The notes: generated by a model from the sequence alone, not told the origin. A stretch of DNA of 64,000 bases from Mesorhizobium sp. (GCA_004017275.1 SAKE01000001.1:372001-436000); one strand, 5' to 3'. Positions 1-9,110 are shown, counted from the stretch's first letter. A program made the numbers and translations.

Positions 1-228
1 CGGTTCATGTTAACCGGCCATTCGGACACCACGGGCCGTGAGACGGCCAACGCGTCGATCAGCGCCGCCCGCGCCGAGACAGTTCGTGCGCTTCTCAACA
101 AGCGCGGCGTCGCTCCGGAATTGCTGCTGGTTCGAGGCGCGGGCACCTTTGAACCGGCGGTGCCTGAAAATAGTCAAACTGGTAGCTCCACCAATCGCCG
201 GGTTTCGGTTACGGTAAACCTGGACTAG
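1..228 (+). CDS. OmpA-family C-terminal domain, 5' partial
   Basis: The frame is open from the window edge, so only the C-terminal about 75 residues are visible. They form the second half of an OmpA/MotB peptidoglycan-binding domain: the GHSDTTG strand carries the Asp that binds diaminopimelate in this family, followed by the SxxRAxxVxxxL helix, a GAG loop and the terminal NRRV motif carrying the conserved Arg. The product is probably an outer-membrane or periplasmic cell-wall anchor; any barrel or lipobox lies upstream of the window. The Ras-like GTPase gene starts 13 bases downstream on the same strand, so the two may be co-transcribed. Confidence 0.85.
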   Translation, partial: RFMLTGHSDTTGRETANASISAARAETVRALLNKRGVAPELLLVRGAGTFEPAVPENSQTGSSTNRRVSVTVNLD

Positions 229-241
229 GGCGGAGCCCAAG

Positions 242-736
242 ATGTTGCAAAAAAAGATCTGTATGCTGGGCGGGTTCTCTGTCGGAAAAACGAGCCTGGT
301 CCGCAGGTTTGTGCAAAGCATCTTTTCAGAAACCTACTTGACCACGGTGGGAGTGAAAATCGACAAGAAGAGTGTCGCACTCCCGGACAAAACCGTGGAT
401 CTGATTTTGTGGGATTTGGCCGGCGAAGACGATATCGGCTCATTCCGCGTCAGCCATGTGCGAGGTGCGACCGGGCTCGTGCTTGTCGTTGATGGAACCC
501 GCGCCGCTACTCTTGCCGCAGCGCTCACGCTACGCGAGCGGGTCGAGGCCGAATTCGGCGCTATGCCGTTTGTATTGCTGTTCAACAAATCCGATCTGGC
601 GGATCGGTGGGTAATACCGGATAGTGAGATTGACGAACTGAGGCAACTTGGATGGCAAATCTATCTAACAAGTGCGCTTACGGGTGAGCATGTCGATGAT
701 GCATTTCGTCAACTTGCTTCGATGGTTGCCAAATAG
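242..736 (+). CDS. Ras/Rab-like small GTPase
   Basis: A 164-residue single-domain GTPase. Visible motifs are G1 (G10 to T17, GxxxxGKT), a G2 Thr near 34-35, G3 DxxG at 58-61 preceded by Trp as in Rab proteins, G4 NKSD at 115-118 and G5 TSA at 143-145. The residue after the G3 glycine is Glu62, where Ras/Rab proteins have the catalytic Gln, so intrinsic hydrolysis may be slow or depend on a partner (inference). There is no C-terminal Cys prenylation motif. The start is preceded by GGAG. The adenylate cyclase gene begins 3 bases after the stop, implying tight co-expression and a possible GTPase-effector pair. Confidence 0.9.
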   Translation: MLQKKICMLGGFSVGKTSLVRRFVQSIFSETYLTTVGVKIDKKSVALPDKTVDLILWDLAGEDDIGSFRVSHVRGATGLVLVVDGTRAATLAAALTLRERVEAEFGAMPFVLLFNKSDLADRWVIPDSEIDELRQLGWQIYLTSALTGEHVDDAFRQLASMVAK

Positions 737-739
737 ACC

Positions 740-1810
740 ATGCATAGATTGCCAAGAGAAGTCGGAAACTGGATTTATGATTTCTTCTACAACGAGCACT
801 CTATCGCATATGTGAAAATTGACGCCCAGCTTTGCATAGCGGCGAAGGGCGGTAACGTCAAACATTACGGGCTCTCGTCCCTTCGCATCGGTGAGCCTGT
901 TAGCCATCAGCTTGAATTCATGGAAGGTTTGCTGCCTTGCCCGGAGCTTCCATATCATATGGCCATGATCGAACTGCCCAGCGGGCGCGTCGCGGACCTT
1001 CATCTTTTTGCCGACGACGACTGCGTGTGGCTGCTCTTTCTTGACGCCACTGCCGAACGCGACAACAAGCAGCGGCTTCAGCAGAAGGCTTATGAAATGA
1101 CGCTCCTGCAGGAGAGGGAGCGTCAACTCAACGAGAAATTACAATCGACGAACGAGGCGTTGAGGAAGAGCCAGGAGGGATTGTCGCGTGAATACCAACG
1201 CGCCGAATCCCTGCTCCTCAACATTCTTCCGGCGTCGATCGCAGAGCGGTTGAAAGCGCACAAAAAAATTGCCGACAACCACGCAGAGGTGAGTGTGCTT
1301 TTTGCCGACATCGTCGGCTTTACCGAAAGAGCGCGCAGCGTCGGAGCCGTGACGACGCTCGCAATCTTGAATTACTTCTTCAAGGCGGCGGATCGGCTCT
1401 CGGAACGACACGGCTGTGAAAAGATCAAGACAATCGGCGATTGTGTGATGGTGGTCGCTGGCCTGCCCACCGCACGATCCGATCATGCACGAGCCCTCGC
1501 GCACTATGCAGTTGAACTGCGCAAGGCGGTCAAGCGCGAACGCTTCGCGGGAGAACCGATAAGACTGAGAATTGGAATTCACTCGGGGCCGATCGTCGCT
1601 GGCGTCATAGGCAAAAGGCGGTTCGCCTATGACCTGTGGGGCGAGACCGTCAATCTCGCCTCACGTATTCAAACGTCCGCAGAGCCCGATGAAATCCGTA
1701 TTTCCGATGCAACGCGCCAACTGCTCGGACCAAAATTTGCTTGCGACCCACTCGAGGAAACGGAATTGCGGGGTGCAGGTCGTGTGCGAATGTGGCGGCT
1801 CCCGGCCTGA
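740..1810 (+). CDS. Class III adenylate cyclase with N-terminal sensor and coiled coil
   Basis: A 356-residue soluble cyclase. Residues 1-105 look PAS-like, 105-155 are a charged coiled coil, and an LLLNILPASIAERL linker of the kind found before sensor-coupled cyclase domains leads into the catalytic domain (about 183-356). Metal-binding Asp190 (FADIVGF) and Asp234 (TIGD), adenine-selecting Lys230 and Asp298, and transition-state Asn305 and Arg309 are all present, so an active ATP-specific homodimeric enzyme is predicted. Co-transcription with the small GTPase makes GTPase control plausible; no dedicated Ras-association domain is recognisable. Confidence 0.92.
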   Translation: MHRLPREVGNWIYDFFYNEHSIAYVKIDAQLCIAAKGGNVKHYGLSSLRIGEPVSHQLEFMEGLLPCPELPYHMAMIELPSGRVADLHLFADDDCVWLLFLDATAERDNKQRLQQKAYEMTLLQERERQLNEKLQSTNEALRKSQEGLSREYQRAESLLLNILPASIAERLKAHKKIADNHAEVSVLFADIVGFTERARSVGAVTTLAILNYFFKAADRLSERHGCEKIKTIGDCVMVVAGLPTARSDHARALAHYAVELRKAVKRERFAGEPIRLRIGIHSGPIVAGVIGKRRFAYDLWGETVNLASRIQTSAEPDEIRISDATRQLLGPKFACDPLEETELRGAGRVRMWRLPA

Positions 1811-1895
1811 TTTGCCGCATGGCGGTGCCGACCCTGAGCCCATTGCATCTCAAGCCGCAAACCATCGACGCGAAGGTTTGACCCAACGGTGACCC

Positions 1896-2576
1896 TCATT
1901 GGGCGACTTGGGACACGGCTGACATCAGCTCCTGCGGGTTTGGCGCCCCAAACATGTATCGTCCACCCTCTGGAACCTCCGTGAAGCTCCAGCGGACGAT
2001 CCCCTGCCGGTCCAGCAGGAACTGACCGATCAGTTGTCCGTGTCCGGTTGCCATCATCTGCTCGTCGGCTTCGGTCAGTTCGTAATGGTCCTTGTTGTTG
2101 AGGATTTCGCTGGCGGCAAAAGGATCCATAGGACCGGGCAACTCCCCTGGCATGTCGACCCGCATATCCTTTGCCGCTGCCATCGAGACCTTGTACGGCC
2201 AGTTCGTCTCGTTTTGGGTGAATTCGAGATTGGGCAGTCCAAAAGCACGATGTGAAGCGCGTTCAGGGTCGGAGGCAGCAAGCAGATTCGGCATCGGGTG
2301 GTAGCGGAAATAGAGACGCGCCCGTTCGATCGGCGTGTTGACCACCGTCAGGCTCCCGACGCCCTTTTCGCGCAGCTCCGGATCAAGCCGCGCCTGGGCG
2401 GCGATATGGCGCCGGCAAAACGCACAATGCAGACCTCGAAACAGGCCGATCAGCACCGGTTTTTGTCCGCGAAAGTCGTCAAGCGCGATCTTGCCTTCCT
2501 GGGTAATGGCGTCGAGTACCAAGCTCGGCGCACGGTCGCCCGGTTGAAGCGGTACCACGTCACTATGCGCGGACAT
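1896..2576 (-). CDS. Peroxiredoxin-like AhpC/TSA (redoxin) protein
   Basis: About 226 residues with a thioredoxin fold of the AhpC/TSA type. The active-site region reads GLFRGLHCAFCRRH, giving a CxxC pair rather than the single peroxidatic Cys of typical 2-Cys peroxiredoxins, so thiol reductase or peroxidase activity are both possible. ATG at 2576 is preferred over TTG at 2582 because GGGAGG lies 7 bases upstream. There is no signal peptide, so it is cytoplasmic. It is followed by an unrelated convergent gene and sits 18 bases downstream of the large cyclase on the same strand, so it may be the last gene of that transcript and a redox partner (inference). Confidence 0.82.
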   Translation of the reverse strand: MSAHSDVVPLQPGDRAPSLVLDAITQEGKIALDDFRGQKPVLIGLFRGLHCAFCRRHIAAQARLDPELREKGVGSLTVVNTPIERARLYFRYHPMPNLLAASDPERASHRAFGLPNLEFTQNETNWPYKVSMAAAKDMRVDMPGELPGPMDPFAASEILNNKDHYELTEADEQMMATGHGQLIGQFLLDRQGIVRWSFTEVPEGGRYMFGAPNPQELMSAVSQVAQ

Positions 2577-2594
2577 TTGCAACCTCCCACCCGG

Positions 2595-5500
2595 CTAATC
2601 GAGAAAAGGCAGCACCACAAGCGCTTCCGGGTCGAGCCCGTGCTGGGCGCATATACCCTGCGCCAGGGAAAAGTAGCGTTCGGCCTCGGCCAGATTGTCG
2701 AGGTCAAGATTAAGCGTTGCAAGACCATCATAGCACGGAAACAGCAGTTGGGGTTCGCCCGTTTCGCAGGCTACGTCCAATGCTTCGTGGAACAAGCCAA
2801 CCGCCAGTTCCGGACGGCCGTTGCACTGGTGGATCTGCCCAAGCACAATCAACGGCACCGGCAGGTGCTCGCGCTGGTCAAGCGCCCGGTCGATCTCGAT
2901 GGCCTTCTCGGCAGCAGGCACGCCCTCCGTTGGACAGCGATCCGTGAAAGTACAACAAGCGACCGCCAGATTGGCCAGGAGGCGCGCCTGGAAACCCAAA
3001 TCACCAATATGGCGCGCCACTTCAAGACCGCGCCGACAGACCTCCATCGCCTGTGCCGGATCGATGGTCGTATAAAGCACGCCGAGATTGGTGTAGCCGC
3101 GGCAGGCCGCGCCCAGCAGACCGGCGGCTTCGGCCAATTCAATGCTTTGCTCAACCTGGCGCACGGCTTCACGGTTTCGCCCAAGGCGAGCCAGCGCGAC
3201 AGCCTTTGTATTGAGTGCCTCGGCGGTCACAAGAGTGGCATCACGCCCTACCTCGGAGACATGCTCCGTTGTCAGAGTGCGTACGCAATCCAGCGCCGCG
3301 TCTGCCCATTTTGCCGCAAGAGCGTGATCTCCGCTCCGGAACGCCTGTCGGCCACGTTCTTGCCAGAGATGCGCCTGCTCGATCGGGGCATCCGCTCCAT
3401 CGAGGAGCGCTGCCGCTTCAGCATAGCGGGATTCCGCCTTGTCCCGCTTGCCGACGTCCCAGAGCAGCCGACCGATCTTACGCAAAACTCGCGCCGACGC
3501 GACGCGATTTGCCGACTCGCGGTATGCCTGCAACACCGTCTCATAGTGGTGGTGCGCGATCTCGCGGCGGCCTGCCGAGCCGCTCAAATCGGCAATGCGC
3601 TCTGCAATTGCCAGTTTGAGCGGTGGTTGCCCGGTCGCGCCCAACGCAGTCAGTGCTCGCTCGTAGAAACGAAGGGCGTCGTCGTTGGCGTATATCATGC
3701 GAGCGCGATCGCCTGCCGCCTGCAGATAATGCGCGCCCTTCTCCCGCTCGGCGCTCTGTGCGAAATGATGACCGAGCACGGTCAAATCCTCGAGCCGTTC
3801 CGGCTTGTCGCCGCACAGTTGCTCCAAGGCAGCACCAATCCGCCCGTGGATTTCGGTCCGGCGCTGCAGGAGCAGATTCTGGTAGATCACGTCCTGCAGC
3901 AATGTTTGCGTAAAGCGGTAGCTTTGCGACGAGACCGAGCCAGATCCGGCAACTTCCTCGATGATTTCCGCATCGCAAAGCAGTTCGCACCCTGCCTCTA
4001 CGCGGCCGGGGTCGTTCGTCACGGTTTTCAGAAGTGTGGCATCGAAGCGCGGGCCGATTACCGCGGCTTCCTGGGCCAACCGGCGCACCTCTTGTGGCAG
4101 CCGGTCGACGCGCGCAAGCAACATTGCCTGGATAGTGGCGGGAATGCCGGTTGCGACTTCGCCTGCCACGGTCCGCCATCGCTGGCCCTCGCGTATCAGC
4201 ACACCGCGATCGATAAGGCCGCGAACGATCTCCTCTACAAAAAGGGGGTTGCCGCCCGCGCGCTCCAGGATCTGGTCGAGAAGCCCTCCTGCAGAATTTA
4301 TCCAGCTCTCGCCGAAAAGCGCCGCCAGCAGGCTGCGTCCGTCATCACTGTTGAGCGGCGAAAGCCTGAGCGCTGTGTGACTGACCCGACTTGAGTCAAG
4401 CTGGTCGTTGTCCGGCGCCGGACGATGCGTGACCAGCAACATCAACCGCGTGCGTTCCAACCTGTCCATCACGAAACGGAGTGCCTCGAGAGACACCGCG
4501 TCGGCCCAGTGCAGGTCTTCGACGACAATCAACAACGGCGACAACGCAAGGCGCCGTTCGATGATTGTGCGGACTGCATAGAGAATTTGCCGCCGCAGCT
4601 GCTCGGGCTCGACATGCTGCAAGGTGGCATCAGGGTCGCCAAGGCCAAGCACATGGTAGAGCAAAGGCATCAGCCGCTTCGCCTCCTCGCCCTCCAGGCC
4701 GAGATCGGCAAGCAAACCTGCGAGCTTCCCCCGCATTTCGTCCCCATTGTCGTTTTGCATCATCCCGGCAGCGCTGCGCACCACTGCACCCAAGGCGCCG
4801 AATGATTGTTCGCCCAGCGGTGAGCAGGTGGCCTGTCGCACGGCGACGTTGCGAAAACGATCCTCGTCGCCGACACGGGCGACGAACTCCTTGACCAGCC
4901 GCGATTTCCCGATACCGGCTTCTCCGACGAGGCGGACAAGTTGGGCCGAGCCGCCGCACGCCTGGTCAAGGCTCGCCAGCATTCTATTGAGTTCCGCAGC
5001 ACGACCTATCATCGGCGCGCTGAGGCCGAGCGCCTCGAGCCCACGCGCTGCGCGCGGCGCCGTAAGCGGTGCATCCAGTCGATGGACGAGCACACCGCCA
5101 GCCTTGCCGCGAAGCACGACATCACCCAGCGACTCGTAAGAGAAGGCATGCCGGGTCAGCCTGTGAGTGAGTTCGCCTACCAGCACCTCACCCGGTGCGG
5201 CCAGCGATTGCAGGCGTTGCGCCGTATTCACTGTGTCACCGGTCACTGAATAGGATTTGGCGGTGCCGATGCCCAATCCGCCAGTGACGACCGGACCCGT
5301 ATTTATGCCGATGTGGAGTAACAGAGGTGAGCCGGAGCGGGGCGCGCGTTCGCCGAGCCGCGCCGTCCGGGCGATCATGTCGAGGGCGGCGCGAAGCGCA
5401 CGTTCCGGATCGTCCTCATGCGCGACCGGCGCACCAAACAAAGCGAGCAGTGCATCGCCGATGAATTTGTCGACGAAACCACCAAAGTTTCGCACGGCCG

Positions 5501-5894
5501 CAGTCAATTCCTTGAACAGTTCGTTCTGCAGCGCTTGCATGACCTCGGGGTCGAGCTGCTCGCTCAGTGTCGTGAAGCCGCAAAGGTCGGCGAACAAGAC
5601 CGTTACCGTCCGTCGATCGGCGTCAGAAACGGGATGCAGCCCATCTTCGCGTTCGATGTTCGCAAGCAGCGACGGAGTTCGAGAAGGCGGCACAATGGTC
5701 CGGCTTGGTGTCGGAGCAGGCCGTTCGACGGCTTTTGCGGGCGTACCGACGCTTGCCCCACATTTCGGACAGAACTCGAAATCAGGTGCGCAGAGGTAGC
5801 CGCAACTGGCGCATGGCACGGGCTGGCGCCTGCCACACCTCGGACAGAAAGCGTAACCGCCCTCAACCTTGAAGCCGCAGCCTGAGCAGTCCAT
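2595..5894 (-). CDS. Large zinc-ribbon / class III cyclase / AAA ATPase / TPR protein
   Basis: About 1099 residues. Two zinc ribbons open the protein (C3, C6, C17, C20 and C28, C31, C42, C45). The cyclase domain (about 95-275) has metal Asp103 and Asp147, Lys143 with Thr218 as adenine selectors, and Asn223 and Arg227, so it should be active on ATP. It is followed by an AAA/STAND ATPase with Walker A at 324-331 (GEAGIGKS) and a Walker B ending VVEDLHWAD, then a long alpha-helical TPR-type tail. This is the architecture of ATPase-coupled soluble cyclases. ATG at 5894 has GAGG at a good distance; GTG at 5909 is less likely. Confidence 0.92.
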   Translation of the reverse strand: MDCSGCGFKVEGGYAFCPRCGRRQPVPCASCGYLCAPDFEFCPKCGASVGTPAKAVERPAPTPSRTIVPPSRTPSLLANIEREDGLHPVSDADRRTVTVLFADLCGFTTLSEQLDPEVMQALQNELFKELTAAVRNFGGFVDKFIGDALLALFGAPVAHEDDPERALRAALDMIARTARLGERAPRSGSPLLLHIGINTGPVVTGGLGIGTAKSYSVTGDTVNTAQRLQSLAAPGEVLVGELTHRLTRHAFSYESLGDVVLRGKAGGVLVHRLDAPLTAPRAARGLEALGLSAPMIGRAAELNRMLASLDQACGGSAQLVRLVGEAGIGKSRLVKEFVARVGDEDRFRNVAVRQATCSPLGEQSFGALGAVVRSAAGMMQNDNGDEMRGKLAGLLADLGLEGEEAKRLMPLLYHVLGLGDPDATLQHVEPEQLRRQILYAVRTIIERRLALSPLLIVVEDLHWADAVSLEALRFVMDRLERTRLMLLVTHRPAPDNDQLDSSRVSHTALRLSPLNSDDGRSLLAALFGESWINSAGGLLDQILERAGGNPLFVEEIVRGLIDRGVLIREGQRWRTVAGEVATGIPATIQAMLLARVDRLPQEVRRLAQEAAVIGPRFDATLLKTVTNDPGRVEAGCELLCDAEIIEEVAGSGSVSSQSYRFTQTLLQDVIYQNLLLQRRTEIHGRIGAALEQLCGDKPERLEDLTVLGHHFAQSAEREKGAHYLQAAGDRARMIYANDDALRFYERALTALGATGQPPLKLAIAERIADLSGSAGRREIAHHHYETVLQAYRESANRVASARVLRKIGRLLWDVGKRDKAESRYAEAAALLDGADAPIEQAHLWQERGRQAFRSGDHALAAKWADAALDCVRTLTTEHVSEVGRDATLVTAEALNTKAVALARLGRNREAVRQVEQSIELAEAAGLLGAACRGYTNLGVLYTTIDPAQAMEVCRRGLEVARHIGDLGFQARLLANLAVACCTFTDRCPTEGVPAAEKAIEIDRALDQREHLPVPLIVLGQIHQCNGRPELAVGLFHEALDVACETGEPQLLFPCYDGLATLNLDLDNLAEAERYFSLAQGICAQHGLDPEALVVLPFLD

Positions 5895-6272
5895 CGAACC
5901 AGACCTCACTAAGGGCCGTGACGGCGTGATCTCCTGCGCACTTCACGGCCAGAGTATACACTAGGATGAACCGATAGCCGTCGACCGGCAAGCGGCAGCG
6001 CAAATGGGCGATCGGTGGGGGTCTGCGGCGGCGCCACAAGCGGACTTACTGCTCCGCCCAAAACAAGACGCTCATTGTCTGGCGCTGAGCCTCGGCAGTT
6101 GGCGCTACTTGCTCGTTCCCACCGACCCGACGAACGCCACCATTCAACCCCGTTGCGGACGCTCGTCGCAGAGGCGTACGGTGAAGTTTGACCGATGCTG
6201 CCGTTCAGTCTCACGATTGCGAAGGTCCGATAATATGAGATCGCGACGGAAAACTGATATCGGAACGTCGCT
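5895..6272. other. Intergenic region between two cyclase genes
   Basis: No convincing gene lies here. It holds the promoter region of the large cyclase gene and the first copy of a 53-base degenerate repeat (6141-6193). The open frames crossing it lack homology and ribosome binding sites. Confidence 0.6.
6141..6193 (+). repeat. 53-base dispersed repeat, copy A
   Basis: It matches 7745-7797 at roughly 80 percent in the same orientation; the shared blocks are CATTC, TTGCGGAC, GGCGTACG and GTTTGACC. The two copies flank the ferredoxin-cyclase-Rieske gene, one on each side. Confidence 0.7.
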
Positions 6273-7655
6273 TCACTCCAGCCCGATCCACACAAACCCG
6301 TCCTGCTTTCGGCAAGGATATACGATCAGCTTTGCGCGGTTTTTCGAAATGTCACCCAAATATTCAAGGCCCGCCCTGGTACCATCGTGCTCCAACTTCG
6401 CCCACTCCCTGATTTCGCCGGTAAGCAGGTCGAAACAACTCTGATGCCAGCGGCAGACCAGCCCAAGATCTGCGGTGATCGTGCTCTCCGTGTGTGGGAG
6501 CTTCAGCACTTCGGCCTGAGCGGAACTTCGGCGTTCGTAGAGCGGCAGATGAAGATGCGGGCAGGCATTGTTGAACGCGCAATAGTTGTCGGATCCGCGA
6601 ACGACGACGATATCGTAATCTTCAAAATCAAGAATCCGGCGTTCGTAGGGCTGAAGCTCGTCTTCGGCAAAAGCGCGAATCCACTTCCTGCCGCCTTGAC
6701 GGATGGTTTCGCGAGGCCGTCTGGCATTCAGCTCGGCGTCAATTTCGGGCTTCAGCCTGACGATTTCGAACAGGCTTGTGCGCTCGCCGGTACCGCGAAG
6801 ACGCACCCTGACGAAGTCGGCGATTTCCACCTTTTCGGCGATCTGGTCGCGGAGGGCCTCGGATATCAGCAAGCGCGTACCAGCATCTTTGTTGGCCGCC
6901 TCGACCCGGCTGGCCAGATTCACCACGTCGCCGATTGCCGTGAGACGCTCGTGTCCGGCGAAACCCAATGTGCCGATGACGGCTTCGCCGTAGTTGAGGC
7001 CGATACGAATATCGAAATCGATGCCATACATCGAGCTAAAGAACGGCTTCAGACGATCGACTGTGGCGAGGGTCTGGAGCGCGGCGTTCACGGCGCGGAG
7101 CGGAGCGTCGGGCTGGTCGTCGATGCCGAATATTGCCATGAGCCCATCGCCGATGAGTTTGTCGACGAAACCGCCATTCTGCTCGATGATGTCGCCGACC
7201 TGGGCGAAGTAGCGATTGAGCAGATACATCACGTCGTAGGGCGAAAGCCGCTCAGACAGCGCCGTGAAATCGACAATGTCACTGAAGAAGACCGCAACAT
7301 GCTTTGCTTCGCCGCAACGCGTCGCGGCAGCACCGCCAAGTTGGCTGGTGATCATCATATCGGTTTCGTCCAGCACCAGGCGTCGGACGCGAAGCTCGCC
7401 TTCCGGCCTGAGCTGACAGGCCAGCCTAACTTCATCCGCCAATCTCAACCGGTCCGCCATCGAAGTCTCATCGGAATTCCGGTCCGGGCAGGCCTCCAGG
7501 CCATCGAGTACCCAGACGCGGCATGTCGAGCATTTCGCCCGGCCGCCGCAGGCATGGGCGAACGGCACGCCCGATCTGAGAGCCGCCTCGAGCAAGGTCT
7601 CATCGGCGGCCACGTTAAAATCGATCTGGTCAGGTAGAGCGGTTACTTTGGTCAT
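6273..7655 (-). CDS. Ferredoxin - class III cyclase - Rieske fusion
   Basis: A 460-residue three-domain protein. Residues 1-95 are a plant-type [2Fe-2S] ferredoxin with C36, C42, C45 and C80 (Cx5Cx2C...C). Residues 115-300 are a class III cyclase with metal Asp126 and Asp170, adenine-selecting Lys166 and a Thr at 239, and catalytic Asn246 and Arg250. Residues 320-460 resemble a Rieske domain, with Cys365/His367 and Cys401/His404 as CxH...CxxH. The gap between the two Rieske boxes is about 33 residues, longer than the common 15-17. No signal peptide or membrane segment is seen. Cyclase activity controlled by the redox state or integrity of two Fe-S clusters is the obvious inference. Confidence 0.93.
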   Translation of the reverse strand: MTKVTALPDQIDFNVAADETLLEAALRSGVPFAHACGGRAKCSTCRVWVLDGLEACPDRNSDETSMADRLRLADEVRLACQLRPEGELRVRRLVLDETDMMITSQLGGAAATRCGEAKHVAVFFSDIVDFTALSERLSPYDVMYLLNRYFAQVGDIIEQNGGFVDKLIGDGLMAIFGIDDQPDAPLRAVNAALQTLATVDRLKPFFSSMYGIDFDIRIGLNYGEAVIGTLGFAGHERLTAIGDVVNLASRVEAANKDAGTRLLISEALRDQIAEKVEIADFVRVRLRGTGERTSLFEIVRLKPEIDAELNARRPRETIRQGGRKWIRAFAEDELQPYERRILDFEDYDIVVVRGSDNYCAFNNACPHLHLPLYERRSSAQAEVLKLPHTESTITADLGLVCRWHQSCFDLLTGEIREWAKLEHDGTRAGLEYLGDISKNRAKLIVYPCRKQDGFVWIGLE

Positions 7656-8009
7656 ATTTCTTGAACAGAGGTTGCGGCGTTGGCCGGCTCGTCAGTATAG
7701 CACCAATCGGCTCAGGCAATCGAATCATCCGATGCGAATGAGAACATTCGACCCTTTGCGGACGGTCGTTCGCGGAAGGCGTACGATGAGTTTGACCCAC
7801 TCACGACGCTCACTCCGGTCAATGGCAACGTCCGGATTTGGCGCGCGATTCCGACCTCAGCGAACGAAGTTATAACACGCCATTCCAGTGTATGATCGCT
7901 TCGCCAAATTGGGCGTGCGCCGCAATAGCAGCCGAGATAGTCGCGCTTGCCGAAGGGGGCTGTCGGCTCTGACGGGATTGGCGTAAGCTACAGTTAAGGG
8001 GCTGCATCC
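7656..8009. other. Divergent intergenic region
   Basis: No gene is supported. The region separates the divergent ferredoxin-cyclase and binding-protein genes, contains the second copy of the 53-base repeat, and must hold both promoters; no strong -35/-10 pair could be chosen by eye. Confidence 0.6.
7745..7797 (+). repeat. 53-base dispersed repeat, copy B
   Basis: Second copy of the element at 6141-6193, same orientation, about 80 percent matching with small insertions and deletions. Confidence 0.7.
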
Positions 8010-9104
8010 ATGCACCGCATCATCGCCATAGCGATCTTAGTTCTCGCGGCCGTGTTCAGTTCCGCGCGGGCGGAGGTGCTGGTTGGCGTCTCGGCTGCGA
8101 TGACGGGACGGCTCGCCTGGATCGGCGAGCAGGGACAGCGCGGCGCGGAGATGGCAGTGGCCGACGTCAACACGGCGGGCGGGGTACTCGGCCAGAAGGT
8201 GAGGCTCATCCCGGTCGACGACTTCTGCGATCCCGAGCAAGCCGTGGCGGCCGCCAAGAAGCTGGTGGCTGACGGGGTCGTGCTCGTCGTCGGGCATTAT
8301 TGCTCCGGGGCCTCGATCCCCGCATCAAAAGTGTACGAGGAGGCGGGCGTCGTTGAGATATCCCCAGGCTCGACCAACCCGCAGCTGACCGAACAGGGCC
8401 GTGCCAATGTCTTTCGCACCATTGGCCGCGACGACGCACAAGGTTTCATCGCCGGCAACTACCTTGCCGATCGCTGGGGCAACAAGAAGATTGCGATCCT
8501 CCACGACAACTCGACCTATGGGAAGGGTCTCGCCGACGAGACCAGGAAGCAGCTGAACAAGCGGGGTGTGACTGAGGCCGTTTATGACGCATACATTCCC
8601 GGGAAGGACGACTATTCGGCCGAGGTCGCTGAGTTGCAGACCGCCGGCGTCTCCGCCTTATATGTAGGTGGGTATCATGCCGAGGTTGCGCTGATTGCTC
8701 GCGCTGCACACGACAGTGGCTACACGGTTCAGCTCATATCCGGAGATACTTTGGCGACCGAGGAATTTGCCCTGATCGCCGGCCCCGCGGGGGAAGGGAC
8801 TCTCTTCACGTTCCCGGCGGACCCGAGGCGAAGCCCCGAAGCGGCCGCGGTCGTTGAGCAGTTCCGTGCGGAGAACTTCGAACCCGCGGGCTACACGCTG
8901 TTGAGCTACTGCGCGGTCCAGGTCTGGGCCCAGGCAGTCTCGAAGGCAGGTTCGCTGGAGCCGAAGGCCGTCATTGCGGCACTGCACGAACAGGAATTCG
9001 ACACCGTCGTCGGTCGGGTCGATTTCGACGACAAGGGCGACCTCACGAAGCAGAGCTGGGTTTGGTACGTCTGGCGCGGTGGAGAGTACGTGCCGGTTGA
9101 ATAG
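8010..9104 (+). CDS. Periplasmic branched-chain amino acid-type binding protein
   Basis: 364 residues with a signal peptide of about 21 residues (hydrophobic run then ARA), exported to the periplasm. The body is a type I periplasmic-binding fold of the LivJ/LivK family (Peripla_BP_6, related to the ANF-receptor ligand-binding fold): a GVSAAMTG first strand, the VADGVVLVVGHYCSGAS segment around the ligand cleft, and the GRDDAQG and YDAYIPGKDDYSAEV regions. No permease or ATPase genes accompany it. Instead, a membrane cyclase starts 6 bases downstream, so it probably serves as the sensory subunit of that cyclase rather than in transport (inference). Confidence 0.88.
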   Translation: MHRIIAIAILVLAAVFSSARAEVLVGVSAAMTGRLAWIGEQGQRGAEMAVADVNTAGGVLGQKVRLIPVDDFCDPEQAVAAAKKLVADGVVLVVGHYCSGASIPASKVYEEAGVVEISPGSTNPQLTEQGRANVFRTIGRDDAQGFIAGNYLADRWGNKKIAILHDNSTYGKGLADETRKQLNKRGVTEAVYDAYIPGKDDYSAEVAELQTAGVSALYVGGYHAEVALIARAAHDSGYTVQLISGDTLATEEFALIAGPAGEGTLFTFPADPRRSPEAAAVVEQFRAENFEPAGYTLLSYCAVQVWAQAVSKAGSLEPKAVIAALHEQEFDTVVGRVDFDDKGDLTKQSWVWYVWRGGEYVPVE

Positions 9105-9110
9105 GGTTCG

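Noticed and set aside
2298..4394. A 698-codon open frame on the plus strand
   Set aside because: It lies entirely antisense to the redoxin and large cyclase genes, lacks a ribosome site, and its translation has no recognisable motif; high GC makes long antisense frames common.
6387..7637. A 416-codon plus-strand open frame
   Set aside because: It is antisense to the ferredoxin-cyclase-Rieske gene, whose conserved residues explain the codon constraint.
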